Shown: positions 1-6,398 of the stretch, one piece after another
Position numbering within the stretch: the stretch's first letter is position 1
Layout of the letters: each line of letters starts with the position of its first letter
Origin: Candidatus Sabulitectum sp.
GTDB lineage: Bacteria > Fermentibacterota > Fermentibacteria > Fermentibacterales > JCC-6
Assembly: GCA_029940175.1 (NCBI GenBank)
Contig: JAOZRM010000030.1
Span: 7,822 to 19,707, forward strand
DNA length: 11,886 nt
Direction of reading: 5' to 3'
Position numbers and translations under genes: made by a program
Notes under the pieces: model-generated
Databases searched by the model: none
Told to the model about the DNA's origin: nothing
Seen by the model: only the letters and a program-made list of their open reading frames with translations

Positions 1-1442
1 ATGATAAGTATGATGTTTCTTTCGAACAAATTCCTGATATACCCGGGACAGATGCCGGCGTTGACTACCTGATAATCACCGGCGAGGATTTTATTACTGA
101 TGTAGTTTTACTCGAAAACCAGCTTGATGCAAAAGGAATCTCATTCCAAACCCTGACAGTTCAAGACATCAGCGGCAACTGGGATGGTATTGATATTCAG
201 GAAGACATCAGAAACTGCATCAGGCACTATGCATTCAATGAAGGTACAACTTATGTGGCTCTTGCAGGAGATGAAACTGTCATTCCAACCAGAGATGTTT
301 ACACAGAGTGTGAAGGGTATATCGAGTTCGCACCTTCAGACCTTTATTATGCAGACCTTGATGGATCATGGGACGAAAATGGAAATGGTGTATACGGAGA
401 GTGGGAAGACAGTCTTGATCTTTACTCAGACGTACTTCTTGGAAGGCTCCTCTTCTCCACCTCCACTGGTGCCAATGCGATCTTCGAAAAAAATGTCGCT
501 TATGGCAATGTGAGCAGTTCGGAAACATGGTACGAACAAGCAGTGCTCTGCGGTGCAATGCTTTTCGATGACATTGGATATGTGGGTGCAAAAGGATGCG
601 AAGTCATGGCACAGGAATTCCCTGAAGATTTCATTCTTACTAAATCATACGAGATAACAGTAGGTGACTATCCCGATACTTATTTCCCGGTTCTCTATTC
701 CGGTGCTGGCTGGAATCACTACGCAGGCCACGGGAATGACAGGGGTGTATACTGGGGAGATATGACCGGTATTCTTTCGGTTTCAAGAATGAACGGTTTC
801 AGCAATCCCGGTCGAGTCGGTATTCACAGTTCTATAGGCTGCCATGTAGGAGATTTTACAGATCCCGGTGTCTGCCTTCCCGACACTCTTTTGAGACTGC
901 CTGATGGTGGTGGAGTAGCAGGCATGTTCAACACTTCCTGGGGATGGGAGGGTTACTGGCCGGAGATAGGCTCTTCAGAAAGGCTCTGCAATTTCACAGT
1001 GGAGCAGGTCTATCAGAACAAGGCCTCTTCACTGGGGCTTGCATTCACATCAGCAAAGGATCTTGAGATACCGAACATGACCGGTCCCTACGACAGGGTA
1101 CTGCAATCGGTGCTTGCCTACTCCAGCTTCATGGATCCTTCTCTGGAAGTTCTGGGAGTAAGCAGTTTCGACCCCATGCCCCCTTCCCCATTCCAGGTTG
1201 TTATGCTCAGCACCAATCCGCATATCAATGGAGAACTCACCTTCAAGGTTACCGGCTTATCAAATGCATATGATGTTGCCATTTTCAATCTTGCTGGAAG
1301 GACGGTCAGTGAATCCGTGAGCCTTCCTCAGAATTCTCTGTACTCTGTTGATATTGGCTCTTTTCCAGTTGGCATCTATTTTGTCTCTGCCAGAGCACCC
1401 GGGGGAGCAACCGCTTCAGGAAGCTTTATTGTTCTGCGGTGA
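1..1442 (+). CDS. C25 (gingipain-type) cysteine peptidase with T9SS-like C-terminal sorting domain, 5' truncated
   Basis: The frame is open from position 3 to the TGA at 1440-1442, so the gene begins upstream of the window; about 479 residues are visible. Near the truncated start is DYLIIT, then LAGDETVIPTRD, a DLYYADLDG block and LLGRL, the usual order in family C25 before the catalytic region. The likely catalytic dyad is the His of YAGHG (codon 729-731) and the Cys of SIGCHVGDF (codon 840-842). The last 80 or so residues form a beta-rich module with VAIFNLAGR, FPVGIYFVSA and a terminal SFIVLR, resembling type A sorting domains of type IX secretion cargo. The protein is therefore predicted to be exported and cell-surface attached or released, cleaving proteins outside the cell. 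A GTG at 255 is internal, because the coding-like frame continues upstream of it. Signal peptide and pro-domain are off the window. The family call is firm; the substrate is unknown. Confidence 0.9.
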   Translation, partial: DKYDVSFEQIPDIPGTDAGVDYLIITGEDFITDVVLLENQLDAKGISFQTLTVQDISGNWDGIDIQEDIRNCIRHYAFNEGTTYVALAGDETVIPTRDVYTECEGYIEFAPSDLYYADLDGSWDENGNGVYGEWEDSLDLYSDVLLGRLLFSTSTGANAIFEKNVAYGNVSSSETWYEQAVLCGAMLFDDIGYVGAKGCEVMAQEFPEDFILTKSYEITVGDYPDTYFPVLYSGAGWNHYAGHGNDRGVYWGDMTGILSVSRMNGFSNPGRVGIHSSIGCHVGDFTDPGVCLPDTLLRLPDGGGVAGMFNTSWGWEGYWPEIGSSERLCNFTVEQVYQNKASSLGLAFTSAKDLEIPNMTGPYDRVLQSVLAYSSFMDPSLEVLGVSSFDPMPPSPFQVVMLSTNPHINGELTFKVTGLSNAYDVAIFNLAGRTVSESVSLPQNSLYSVDIGSFPVGIYFVSARAPGGATASGSFIVLR

Positions 1443-1447
1443 TCTTT

Positions 1448-2398
1448 TCATGTCAGCAGCCAGAATACGCCTAATAGGGTTAAACTGCTCACAAGAGTAG
1501 TAACCAGTAGAAGTGCTGAAGCCAGGGATGCATCGCCGCCGTAACGCCTGAGAAAGACCACGCCAAGAACCGCAGGCGGCATAGCAGCCATGAGAACAAG
1601 AATCTCCCTCCAGAGCTCTGGAAAGCCAAACCATGTGGCAAGATGCCCTGCCAGAAGTGGCTTCAATATCAGTTTAAGCAGAATTACGATCCCCAAAGGA
1701 ATCAGGATCGCTCGAACAGTTGGCTTCTTGTACATCAGCCCAACTGACAGGATAGCAAGAGGGGTCAGAGCTGCTGCCAGAATTGACCCCAGTCTGAATA
1801 ATGGAGCAAGATACACATTTTCCTCCCCCGGAATATTCAGGATACCCCAGAGCAGTCCTGCGATCAGTGCGAAAAATACCGGGGACCGAAAAAAACCAAG
1901 GGATGCTTTCCAATCGGATCTCCCTGGTCTTTTTGAGCCGAAATATGCCGCCAGGATGGGACCTAGAATAAATATCGGATAGCCAACACCAATCTCCGAA
2001 ATAAGAACCGCTTCACTGAGAGCCTCCGGAGTATTGGGAAACATCTGGAGAACAATGGAATATCCCAGAAAGGTGGAGGAGCCAAATGCTGAACAGAATA
2101 CAATGGCTCCTGTCTGAGCCCTGCTGAATTTCATGGCATAACTGATGAACCAGGCAAGAGCGATAAACAAGAGTTCGAGTCCCAGCATAGCAATTGCAGG
2201 CTCTAACTGATCCAGCTTAATGCTCTGCTTTGCAAGGCTGATAAATACAATAGCAGGCAGAAATACATCTGTAACAATTCTAGCCAGGGTCAGGGAATCT
2301 TCCTCTTTGAGAACGTTTTTGGCCTTCAAGATCATGGCAATCACATAGATCATCACAATAACAAGAATAGCATTTACCAGATGATGAAACTCATGCAT
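1448..2398 (-). CDS. AEC (auxin efflux carrier) family transporter
   Basis: A hydrophobic protein of about 316 residues with roughly ten membrane spans, the size and layout of the AEC/BART-superfamily permeases (Pfam Mem_trans). The N-terminal span leading into KAKNVLKEED, the following segment VTDVFLPAIVFISLA and the gap-separated second half match the family's two five-helix repeats. Bacterial members export or import small organic acids such as malate; the substrate here cannot be read from sequence. The start is ambiguous. ATG at 2396-2398 has AAGGT eight bases upstream and gives an N-terminus of usual family length. An in-frame ATG at 2411-2413 adds five residues (MKVAI) but has only a poorly spaced purine stretch. 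The stop lies 5 bp from the stop of the convergent peptidase gene. Eleven bases upstream of the alternative start ends a probably frameshifted small ORF on the same strand, so the two may share a transcript. Confidence 0.85.
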   Translation of the reverse strand: MHEFHHLVNAILVIVMIYVIAMILKAKNVLKEEDSLTLARIVTDVFLPAIVFISLAKQSIKLDQLEPAIAMLGLELLFIALAWFISYAMKFSRAQTGAIVFCSAFGSSTFLGYSIVLQMFPNTPEALSEAVLISEIGVGYPIFILGPILAAYFGSKRPGRSDWKASLGFFRSPVFFALIAGLLWGILNIPGEENVYLAPLFRLGSILAAALTPLAILSVGLMYKKPTVRAILIPLGIVILLKLILKPLLAGHLATWFGFPELWREILVLMAAMPPAVLGVVFLRRYGGDASLASALLLVTTLVSSLTLLGVFWLLT

Positions 2399-2424
2399 AA
2401 TTGCTACCTTCATTCTTCAGAATG

Positions 2425-2624
2425 TCAGTCCTTACCTGATCCCTCCGGATTCAAAGACAGAAACACATACCCGGATTTCCTGCAGGAAAAGGCAAGAAGT
2501 TCCTTCTTTTCTCCAAGTTTAACACCAAAATAGATCGGCCAGGCAATGCGCCATTTTGACTCAGGTGATCTCTAACGAGTTCAACTGATCTGCACCTGGG
2601 GCAGCAGTTGGTATCTGTAGACAC
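2425..2624 (-). pseudogene. small zinc-ribbon-like protein, apparently frameshifted
   Basis: Two overlapping minus-strand frames each look coding over part of this stretch. The first begins with GTG at 2622-2624, preceded by AAGGA at 2631-2635 with a good spacing. It reads a short N-terminus with CCPRCRSVELVRDHL, then runs to TGA at 2451-2453. The second frame contains WPIYFGVKLGEKKELLAF followed by SCRKSGYVFLSL and ends at TGA 2425-2427. Joined by a one-base shift they would give about 65 residues with a CPRC knuckle at one end and CRKSGY at the other, like a small zinc ribbon whose second CxxC has become CxxS. This may be a decayed gene, a programmed frameshift or a sequencing error. The reading is an inference from composition and motif layout; I recognise no specific family. 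Its position 11 bp upstream of the longer permease start suggests an operon. Confidence 0.4.
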
Positions 2625-2664
2625 TTTGTATCCTTATTCTTTAAGGTGGCAGGAACCAGTGTAA

Positions 2665-2693
2665 ATCCTAAGCAATACCAGTTAAGACTGCAA
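2665..2693 (-). promoter_or_regulatory. candidate promoter for the zinc-ribbon-like ORF and AEC gene
   Basis: On the minus strand TTGCAG (2688-2693) and TAGGAT (2665-2670) are separated by 17 bases and lie about 40 bases before the GTG at 2624. The match to the sigma-70 consensus is only 3/6 and 4/6, and promoter consensus in this lineage is unknown, so this is a weak call. Confidence 0.25.
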
Positions 2694-2709
2694 TTGCTAT
2701 CTCCTGCAC

Positions 2710-2737
2710 TTGACAAAAGCAAAAAGTCAATTAGGTT
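2710..2737 (+). promoter_or_regulatory. candidate promoter for the membrane protein/regulator operon
   Basis: A perfect TTGACA at 2710-2715 is followed after 16 bases by TAGGTT (2732-2737), about 46 bases before the ATG at 2784. The -35 match is full but the -10 match is poor (3/6). It lies back to back with the candidate minus-strand promoter, so this intergenic stretch may be a divergent regulatory region where the downstream winged-helix protein could bind. The binding idea is inference only. Confidence 0.3.
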
Positions 2738-2774
2738 TGCAACACAAACTTGTATGCATCACACACTCATTTGC

Positions 2775-2780
2775 GGAGGA
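2775..2780 (+). promoter_or_regulatory. ribosome binding site fixing the start of the membrane protein
   Basis: GGAGGA lies three bases before the ATG at 2784-2786. It is the only strong Shine-Dalgarno sequence in this frame and shows that the open frame running back to 2646 is not coding at its 5' end. Confidence 0.75.
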
Positions 2781-2783
2781 ACT

Positions 2784-3404
2784 ATGAAAGCAATAGAACG
2801 ACAGGTTTACCGGGCAGCCTATCAGGATGGTCTTCTTGAAACATTCCTCGGAGGATACCTTTTCATATTTGGATCATTAATGGTTGCGAAGCCGGGAATG
2901 GCATCATTCTCCGCTTTAACTGTCTTTGTGATTCGCCCCCTATTCACGAAAGTGAAAAATCGTTACACCTATCCGAGGGTTGGATATGTTAAGCTGCCTC
3001 AGGAAAATGAATCAGCTGGAAAGGAAATCGGGTTAACTGCAATTCTATTTATTGTCATACTTGTTGCTTCTCTGATCGTACTTTCTGCTCTCATGGGCAA
3101 CGAATCCGGGAAGGAATTCTGGTTCAGATGGTTTCTCCCCGTGTTAGCCAGTATCCTGTTCTCATTTGGCCCTCTCTGGATGGGTCGTACATACGGACTG
3201 AAAAGAGCCTACTTCATCGCTGTGTTAATTCCCCTTCTAGGTATCAGCATGGCTATTACAGGCATCTTCACAGGATATGCCGCAGTGGGAGTGATCTGTC
3301 TCACAGGGGGATTCCTCTCTCTGGTGTCAGGAGTGATCATGTTCTCACGTTTCCTGAGGAAGTACCCAGTGGAAGAGGAGGTACTCAATGTCTCTGGACA
3401 ATAA
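2784..3404 (+). CDS. multi-pass membrane protein of unknown function, paired with a winged-helix regulator
   Basis: 206 residues with about six hydrophobic segments, at roughly residues 20-35, 40-54, 83-103, 113-133, 143-164 and 166-190. A polar loop of about 30 residues between the second and third contains NRYTYPRVGYVKL, which looks like a conserved signature rather than random loop. The N-terminus YRAAYQDGLLETFLGGY precedes the first span. I see no catalytic or transport motif and assign no function. The start is ATG at 2784, chosen for the GGAGGA just upstream; the same frame stays open to 2646 without a ribosome binding site. The end overlaps the next gene by 17 nt, so the two are almost certainly cotranscribed and translationally coupled. 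Pairing with a small regulator suggests a stress-responsive or self-regulated membrane component, which is inference. Confidence 0.8.
   Translation: MKAIERQVYRAAYQDGLLETFLGGYLFIFGSLMVAKPGMASFSALTVFVIRPLFTKVKNRYTYPRVGYVKLPQENESAGKEIGLTAILFIVILVASLIVLSALMGNESGKEFWFRWFLPVLASILFSFGPLWMGRTYGLKRAYFIAVLIPLLGISMAITGIFTGYAAVGVICLTGGFLSLVSGVIMFSRFLRKYPVEEEVLNVSGQ
3376..3381 (+). promoter_or_regulatory. ribosome binding site of the winged-helix regulator
   Basis: AGGAGG sits six bases before the ATG at 3388, inside the 3' end of the membrane protein gene. It supports this start and reinitiation or coupling across the 17-nt overlap. Confidence 0.75.
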
Positions 3405-3711
3405 GAAAGACAAAGGAATTCAATCGGTTATTCAAATTGACAGACTTGTTCATGAACCGGCCAGAATGCTGATAATGGCAATTCTGCTCTCCGTGGAGAA
3501 TGCAGATTTTCTTTTCCTTCTCAAACAGACTGGACTAACCCGCGGGAATCTGTCCTCGCATCTGAGCAAACTTGAAACTGCTGGTTACGTTAGCATAACA
3601 AAGGAATTCGTAGACAAAATTCCGCGGACTCTTCTCACTGCAACTGACGGAGGTAGTGATGCCTTTGAAAACTACCGCAGAAGAATGATAGGAATACTTG
3701 AAAACTGTTAA
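3388..3711 (+). CDS. small winged-helix transcriptional regulator (HTH_34-like, ArsR/MarR-fold)
   Basis: 107 residues, a single DNA-binding domain. Residues 18-35 hold the first helix with IDRLVHEPARMLIMAIL. The segment NADFLFLLKQTGLTRGNLSS (39-58) carries the helix-turn-helix with its recognition helix near 51-63. The segment KLETAGYVSITKEF followed by PRTLLTATDGG is the beta wing, and AFENYRRRM the last helix. This layout is typical of the stand-alone winged-helix proteins grouped as HTH_34, which bind DNA as dimers. No ligand or metal-binding domain is present. The usual LTEEG turn after the wing is TATDGG here, a small deviation. It overlaps the membrane protein gene by 17 nt and probably controls that operon; its operator is not identified. 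The stop at 3709-3711 is the last plus-strand coding position in the window. Confidence 0.88.
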   Translation: MSLDNKKDKGIQSVIQIDRLVHEPARMLIMAILLSVENADFLFLLKQTGLTRGNLSSHLSKLETAGYVSITKEFVDKIPRTLLTATDGGSDAFENYRRRMIGILENC

Positions 3712-4023
3712 GTCTAATAAGCCGGGTAATGAAGACAAGAGATCATTCAGAAAGTGAGACGTATACAGGAGAGGGTCAATCGTAGGCCAGACATGATTTT
3801 TCGTCTGTTAGACACATCCTTGATAAGTTCCTGTGCTCCTGAAGACTCCCAGGTTCCCAGCTTCTCATGGGTAAGTAAATACTTCTGTGGGATTGGATGA
3901 GTCCCTGCATCATCCTCGGTCCGGATCAAAAAACACGCATAGTCAATTACATTGAATTGGGCAAAGGGAAGTTCATCAGACTGAGCAACAGTTACCGTGC
4001 TGGATTGATGTTTGGCCGGTGGT
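3712..4023. other. 312-bp convergent intergenic region with an unassigned open frame
   Basis: This stretch separates two convergent transcripts, the regulator operon from the left and the ribosomal operon from the right. I see no strong GC-rich hairpin with a T-run for either. On the minus strand a frame is open from inside pfkA (4088) to TGA at 3747-3749. From about 3990 it has coding-like codon composition, with segments such as LPFAQFNVIDYACFLIRTED, HPIPQKYLLTHEKLG and SSGAQELIKDVSNRR. It has no convincing start or ribosome binding site after the pfkA stop, and the upstream part merely shadows pfkA. It may be a remnant of a displaced gene. No family is recognised. Confidence 0.35.
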
Positions 4024-4989
4024 TTATTCGAGGCCTGAGCTGAGTTGAACCAGAAGTTTGTCAAGTTCTTTTTTTCGGGTCCATGCATCGGCCAGTGGAT
4101 GGCGACTGATGGAACCGTCTTCCACTCCGATCATGCATGGGGCTGCATCATCAAGAAGTGCTTTCACAGCAGCGTAGCCAAGTTTAGTAGCGAGCATTCT
4201 GTCTGATGCGGTTGGGCTGCCTCCACGCTGGACATGCCCCAGCACAGTTACCCGGCTTTTCATTCCTGAGTGGGTTTCGATCTTCCTGGCAATATCGTAG
4301 GCATTGCCCTCTTCGTCACCTTCAGCAACAACAAGAATACTTGAAGTTCTTCCATTGTTATATCTGGTTTTAAGCTTCTTGCAGATCTCGGGAATACGAG
4401 TCACAGTTTCCGGTATGAGAATTTCCTCGGCACCGGCTCCGATTCCAACTTCCAGAGCGATAAAACCGGCATGTCTGCCCATAACTTCAACAATGAAAAG
4501 GCGATCGTGTGCTGCAGCGGTGTCCCTGACCTTGTCAATGGCTTCAAGAGCAGTGTTTACAGCAGTATCAAAACCGATAGTAAAATCACTTCCCCATATG
4601 TCGTTGTCTATTGTGGCAGGAGCTCCCACCACACGGATTCCGTGCTCCCTCTGAAGATCATTCGCCCCACGGAAGCTGCCATCTCCTCCAAAAACCACAA
4701 GGCCGTCTATCTTTCTCTTTCTGAGATTTTCTGCTGCCTTGATCCTTCCCTCGATCGTTCGAAATTCTTCACTTCTTGCAGAATGAAGAATAGTTCCTCC
4801 CCGTTGAAGGATGTTACTTACATCGGTGGAGCACATGAGGTAAAGATCGTCTTCGATCAACCCCTGATAACCACGTCTGACACCAAACACCGAAAGGCCA
4901 CCGGTGAGTGCTGTCCTCACCGTGGCCCTTATTCCGGCGTTCATGCCCGGGGCGTCTCCGCCGCTGGTCAGAACTGCGATAGCTTTCAA
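4024..4989 (-). CDS. pfkA: ATP-dependent 6-phosphofructokinase, TTG start
   Basis: 321 residues, the normal length for the short bacterial enzyme that phosphorylates fructose 6-phosphate to fructose 1,6-bisphosphate in glycolysis. Visible motifs in order are SGGDAPGMNAG (9-19), GGDGSFRGA (101-109), APATIDNDIWGSDFTIGFDT with catalytic Asp128, VMGRHAGFIA (169-178) and GHVQRGGSPTASDR (251-264). Gly at position 104 favours ATP over pyrophosphate as donor; pyrophosphate enzymes carry Asp there and Lys before TIDND, where this protein has Ala. The start must be TTG at 4987-4989. It yields the canonical MKAIAVLTSGGD N-terminus, the frame is blocked two codons upstream by the rplQ stop, and the next ATG lies beyond the GGD motif. 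A GGGAAG about nine bases upstream, in the end of rplQ, may serve as ribosome binding site. It is the last gene of the operon, placing a glycolytic enzyme under ribosomal-protein transcription. Confidence 0.96.
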   Translation of the reverse strand: MKAIAVLTSGGDAPGMNAGIRATVRTALTGGLSVFGVRRGYQGLIEDDLYLMCSTDVSNILQRGGTILHSARSEEFRTIEGRIKAAENLRKRKIDGLVVFGGDGSFRGANDLQREHGIRVVGAPATIDNDIWGSDFTIGFDTAVNTALEAIDKVRDTAAAHDRLFIVEVMGRHAGFIALEVGIGAGAEEILIPETVTRIPEICKKLKTRYNNGRTSSILVVAEGDEEGNAYDIARKIETHSGMKSRVTVLGHVQRGGSPTASDRMLATKLGYAAVKALLDDAAPCMIGVEDGSISRHPLADAWTRKKELDKLLVQLSSGLE

Positions 4990-4995
4990 GCGTCT

Positions 4996-5370
4996 TTACT
5001 TCCCGCTGTCAGCAGGGGAGTCAACAAGCTCGAGAATAACTGCTTCGGCCGCGTCTCCATGACGGGGGCCAAGCTTTATTATGCGGGTATAGCCACCTGG
5101 TCTGTCCGCATAGCGGGGACCAAGTTCATTGAATAACTTCTTCACTGCAACGGAGCCGTAAACCATACCGGCAACAAGTCTGCGTGAGTGAACAGTATCT
5201 TTCTTACCCTTTGTTATTATTCTCTCGGCCAGACTTCTGGTCGCCTTTGCTCTGGCATGACTGGTAACTACTCTTTCCTCAAGAAAAAGTGATGTTACCA
5301 GGTTACGGAGCATTCTGGTTCTGGCGTCCTTCTTTCTGCCCAGCTTGGGAGTTGTTTTTCTGTGGCGCAT
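4996..5370 (-). CDS. rplQ: 50S ribosomal protein L17
   Basis: 124 residues, close to the usual 115-130. The N-terminus MRHRKTTPKLGRKKDARTRM, the LVTSLFLEERVVTSHARAKA block and the C-terminal GGYTRIIKLGPRHGDAAE are diagnostic of bL17, which binds 23S rRNA domains near the exit-tunnel side of the large subunit. The C-terminus is slightly extended and acidic (LVDSPADSGK). The ATG at 5368-5370 has GGGAG six bases upstream and lies 18 nt after the rpoA stop. This gene follows rpoA as in nearly all bacteria. Its TAA is in the same frame as the TTG start of pfkA, separated by only two codons. Confidence 0.97.
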   Translation of the reverse strand: MRHRKTTPKLGRKKDARTRMLRNLVTSLFLEERVVTSHARAKATRSLAERIITKGKKDTVHSRRLVAGMVYGSVAVKKLFNELGPRYADRPGGYTRIIKLGPRHGDAAEAVILELVDSPADSGK

Positions 5371-5388
5371 CGAAACTCCCGATCCTTT

Positions 5389-6369
5389 CTATGTTGCCAG
5401 TGAGCGACCATGAGCCTCCAGCAGTTCCTTGACTACATCCAAAGACGCAGCCCCGAAATTACGGAGTTCAAGAAGCTCATCGGCTGTCTTAGCTGCCAGC
5501 TGATCCATAGTAGCAATGCCACCGGCTGACAAAATCTTTACATACCTTTTAGAGAGGTCTGTATCGGCAAGATCCACATCCTCGGCTGCAGGTTCATCCA
5601 CAACCACGGGAGTTTCTTCTACATCCTGCTCGTCTACCTCTACCATCTCTGAAACAGGTTCTTCAATACCGATACCAAGAATCAACTCAAAATGCTTTAC
5701 AAGAATCTGTGCAGCATTCTCAATTCCCTCATTAGGGGTGATACTTCCATCGGTGGTTACTTCCATGTTGAGACGATCGAAATCAGTTCTATCTCCCACA
5801 CGAGCACTCTCAACTTCAAAGTTAACCTTCTTAACAGGGCAGAACCAGGAGTCAACAAGTATGGTACCGATCTCGCGACCCTTGCCAGAGTTGTACCATT
5901 CATCCTGTGTTACAAAGCCTTTGCCTCTTTCAACATCAACCACAATATCGAGCTCGCCACTATCCTCTGTGATCTCGGCAATAACCTGATCCGGATTGGA
6001 TATGGTGACTTCCTCTGGACACTCAAACGATGCACATGTATACACTCCGGGCTTATCAGCCCTCAGCGTAAGCTGAACAGTTTCATCACCATCATACCTG
6101 ACAGAAAGTGATTTCACATTAAGAATGATATCTGGAACATCCTCCAGAACACCGTTGAGTACGCTGAACTCGTGCTCAGCACCCTTGATTGAAACGGAAA
6201 CCGGTGCTGCTCCCTCCAGAGATGAAAGCATAACCCTGCGAAGAGCTGTACCAAGCGTCCTGCCGAACCCTCTTTCAAGAGCGGTAACAGTCATTCTACC
6301 GTAAGTATCTACTAGTGTATCCTGGTCCCACTCGATGATATCCGGCAGATGAAGTTTCATGAATTCCAT
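5389..6369 (-). CDS. rpoA: DNA-directed RNA polymerase subunit alpha
   Basis: 326 residues, the typical size. The N-terminal domain (about 1-235) carries LERGFGRTLGTALRRVMLSS (31-50), the signature of alpha dimerisation and core assembly, plus VTQDEWYNSGKG and the DFDRLNMEVTTDGSI segment. A long acidic linker (about 236-270) rich in Glu, Asp and Val follows. The C-terminal domain (about 271-326) has two helix-hairpin-helix elements ending in LRNFGAASLDVVKELLEAHG. That domain is unusual: aligned with E. coli, Arg265 is kept (Arg275 here), but Asn268 is Lys, Lys298 is Ala and Glu302 is Val, all residues linked to contacting UP-element DNA. Start is ATG 6367-6369 with AGGGGGA upstream. rpsD, normally between rpsK and rpoA, is missing; the gap to rpsK is 29 bp. 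Cytoplasmic; scaffolds beta and beta'. Confidence 0.97.
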   Translation of the reverse strand: MEFMKLHLPDIIEWDQDTLVDTYGRMTVTALERGFGRTLGTALRRVMLSSLEGAAPVSVSIKGAEHEFSVLNGVLEDVPDIILNVKSLSVRYDGDETVQLTLRADKPGVYTCASFECPEEVTISNPDQVIAEITEDSGELDIVVDVERGKGFVTQDEWYNSGKGREIGTILVDSWFCPVKKVNFEVESARVGDRTDFDRLNMEVTTDGSITPNEGIENAAQILVKHFELILGIGIEEPVSEMVEVDEQDVEETPVVVDEPAAEDVDLADTDLSKRYVKILSAGGIATMDQLAAKTADELLELRNFGAASLDVVKELLEAHGRSLAT

Positions 6370-6398
6370 CGTATCCCCCTGAACGCTGAAGTTTTCAG

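Noticed and set aside
184..513. 109-codon plus-strand open frame
   Set aside because: It is an alternative frame inside the C25 peptidase, whose own frame carries conserved motifs across the same bases.
1408..1455. possible bidirectional terminator between the peptidase and permease genes
   Set aside because: Short matches such as GCTT/AAGC and ACCGC/GCGGT exist, but stems are only 4-5 bp with poor loops and no clean T-run.
2646..2783. 46-codon N-terminal extension of the membrane protein
   Set aside because: The frame is open but has no ribosome binding site at its beginning; GGAGGA sits just before the ATG at 2784.
3905..3970. possible intrinsic terminator of the ribosomal operon
   Set aside because: A T6 run on the minus strand follows only a weak 5-bp AT-rich stem, too unstable to call.
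4627..4700. pfkA as a pyrophosphate-dependent enzyme
   Set aside because: The donor-determining position is Gly (GGDGS) and the residue before TIDND is not Lys, so ATP use is more likely, although Ala replaces the usual Gly.
4471..5136. 221-codon plus-strand open frame
   Set aside because: It lies wholly antisense to pfkA and rplQ, both with intact family motifs, and its translation has no domain-like character.
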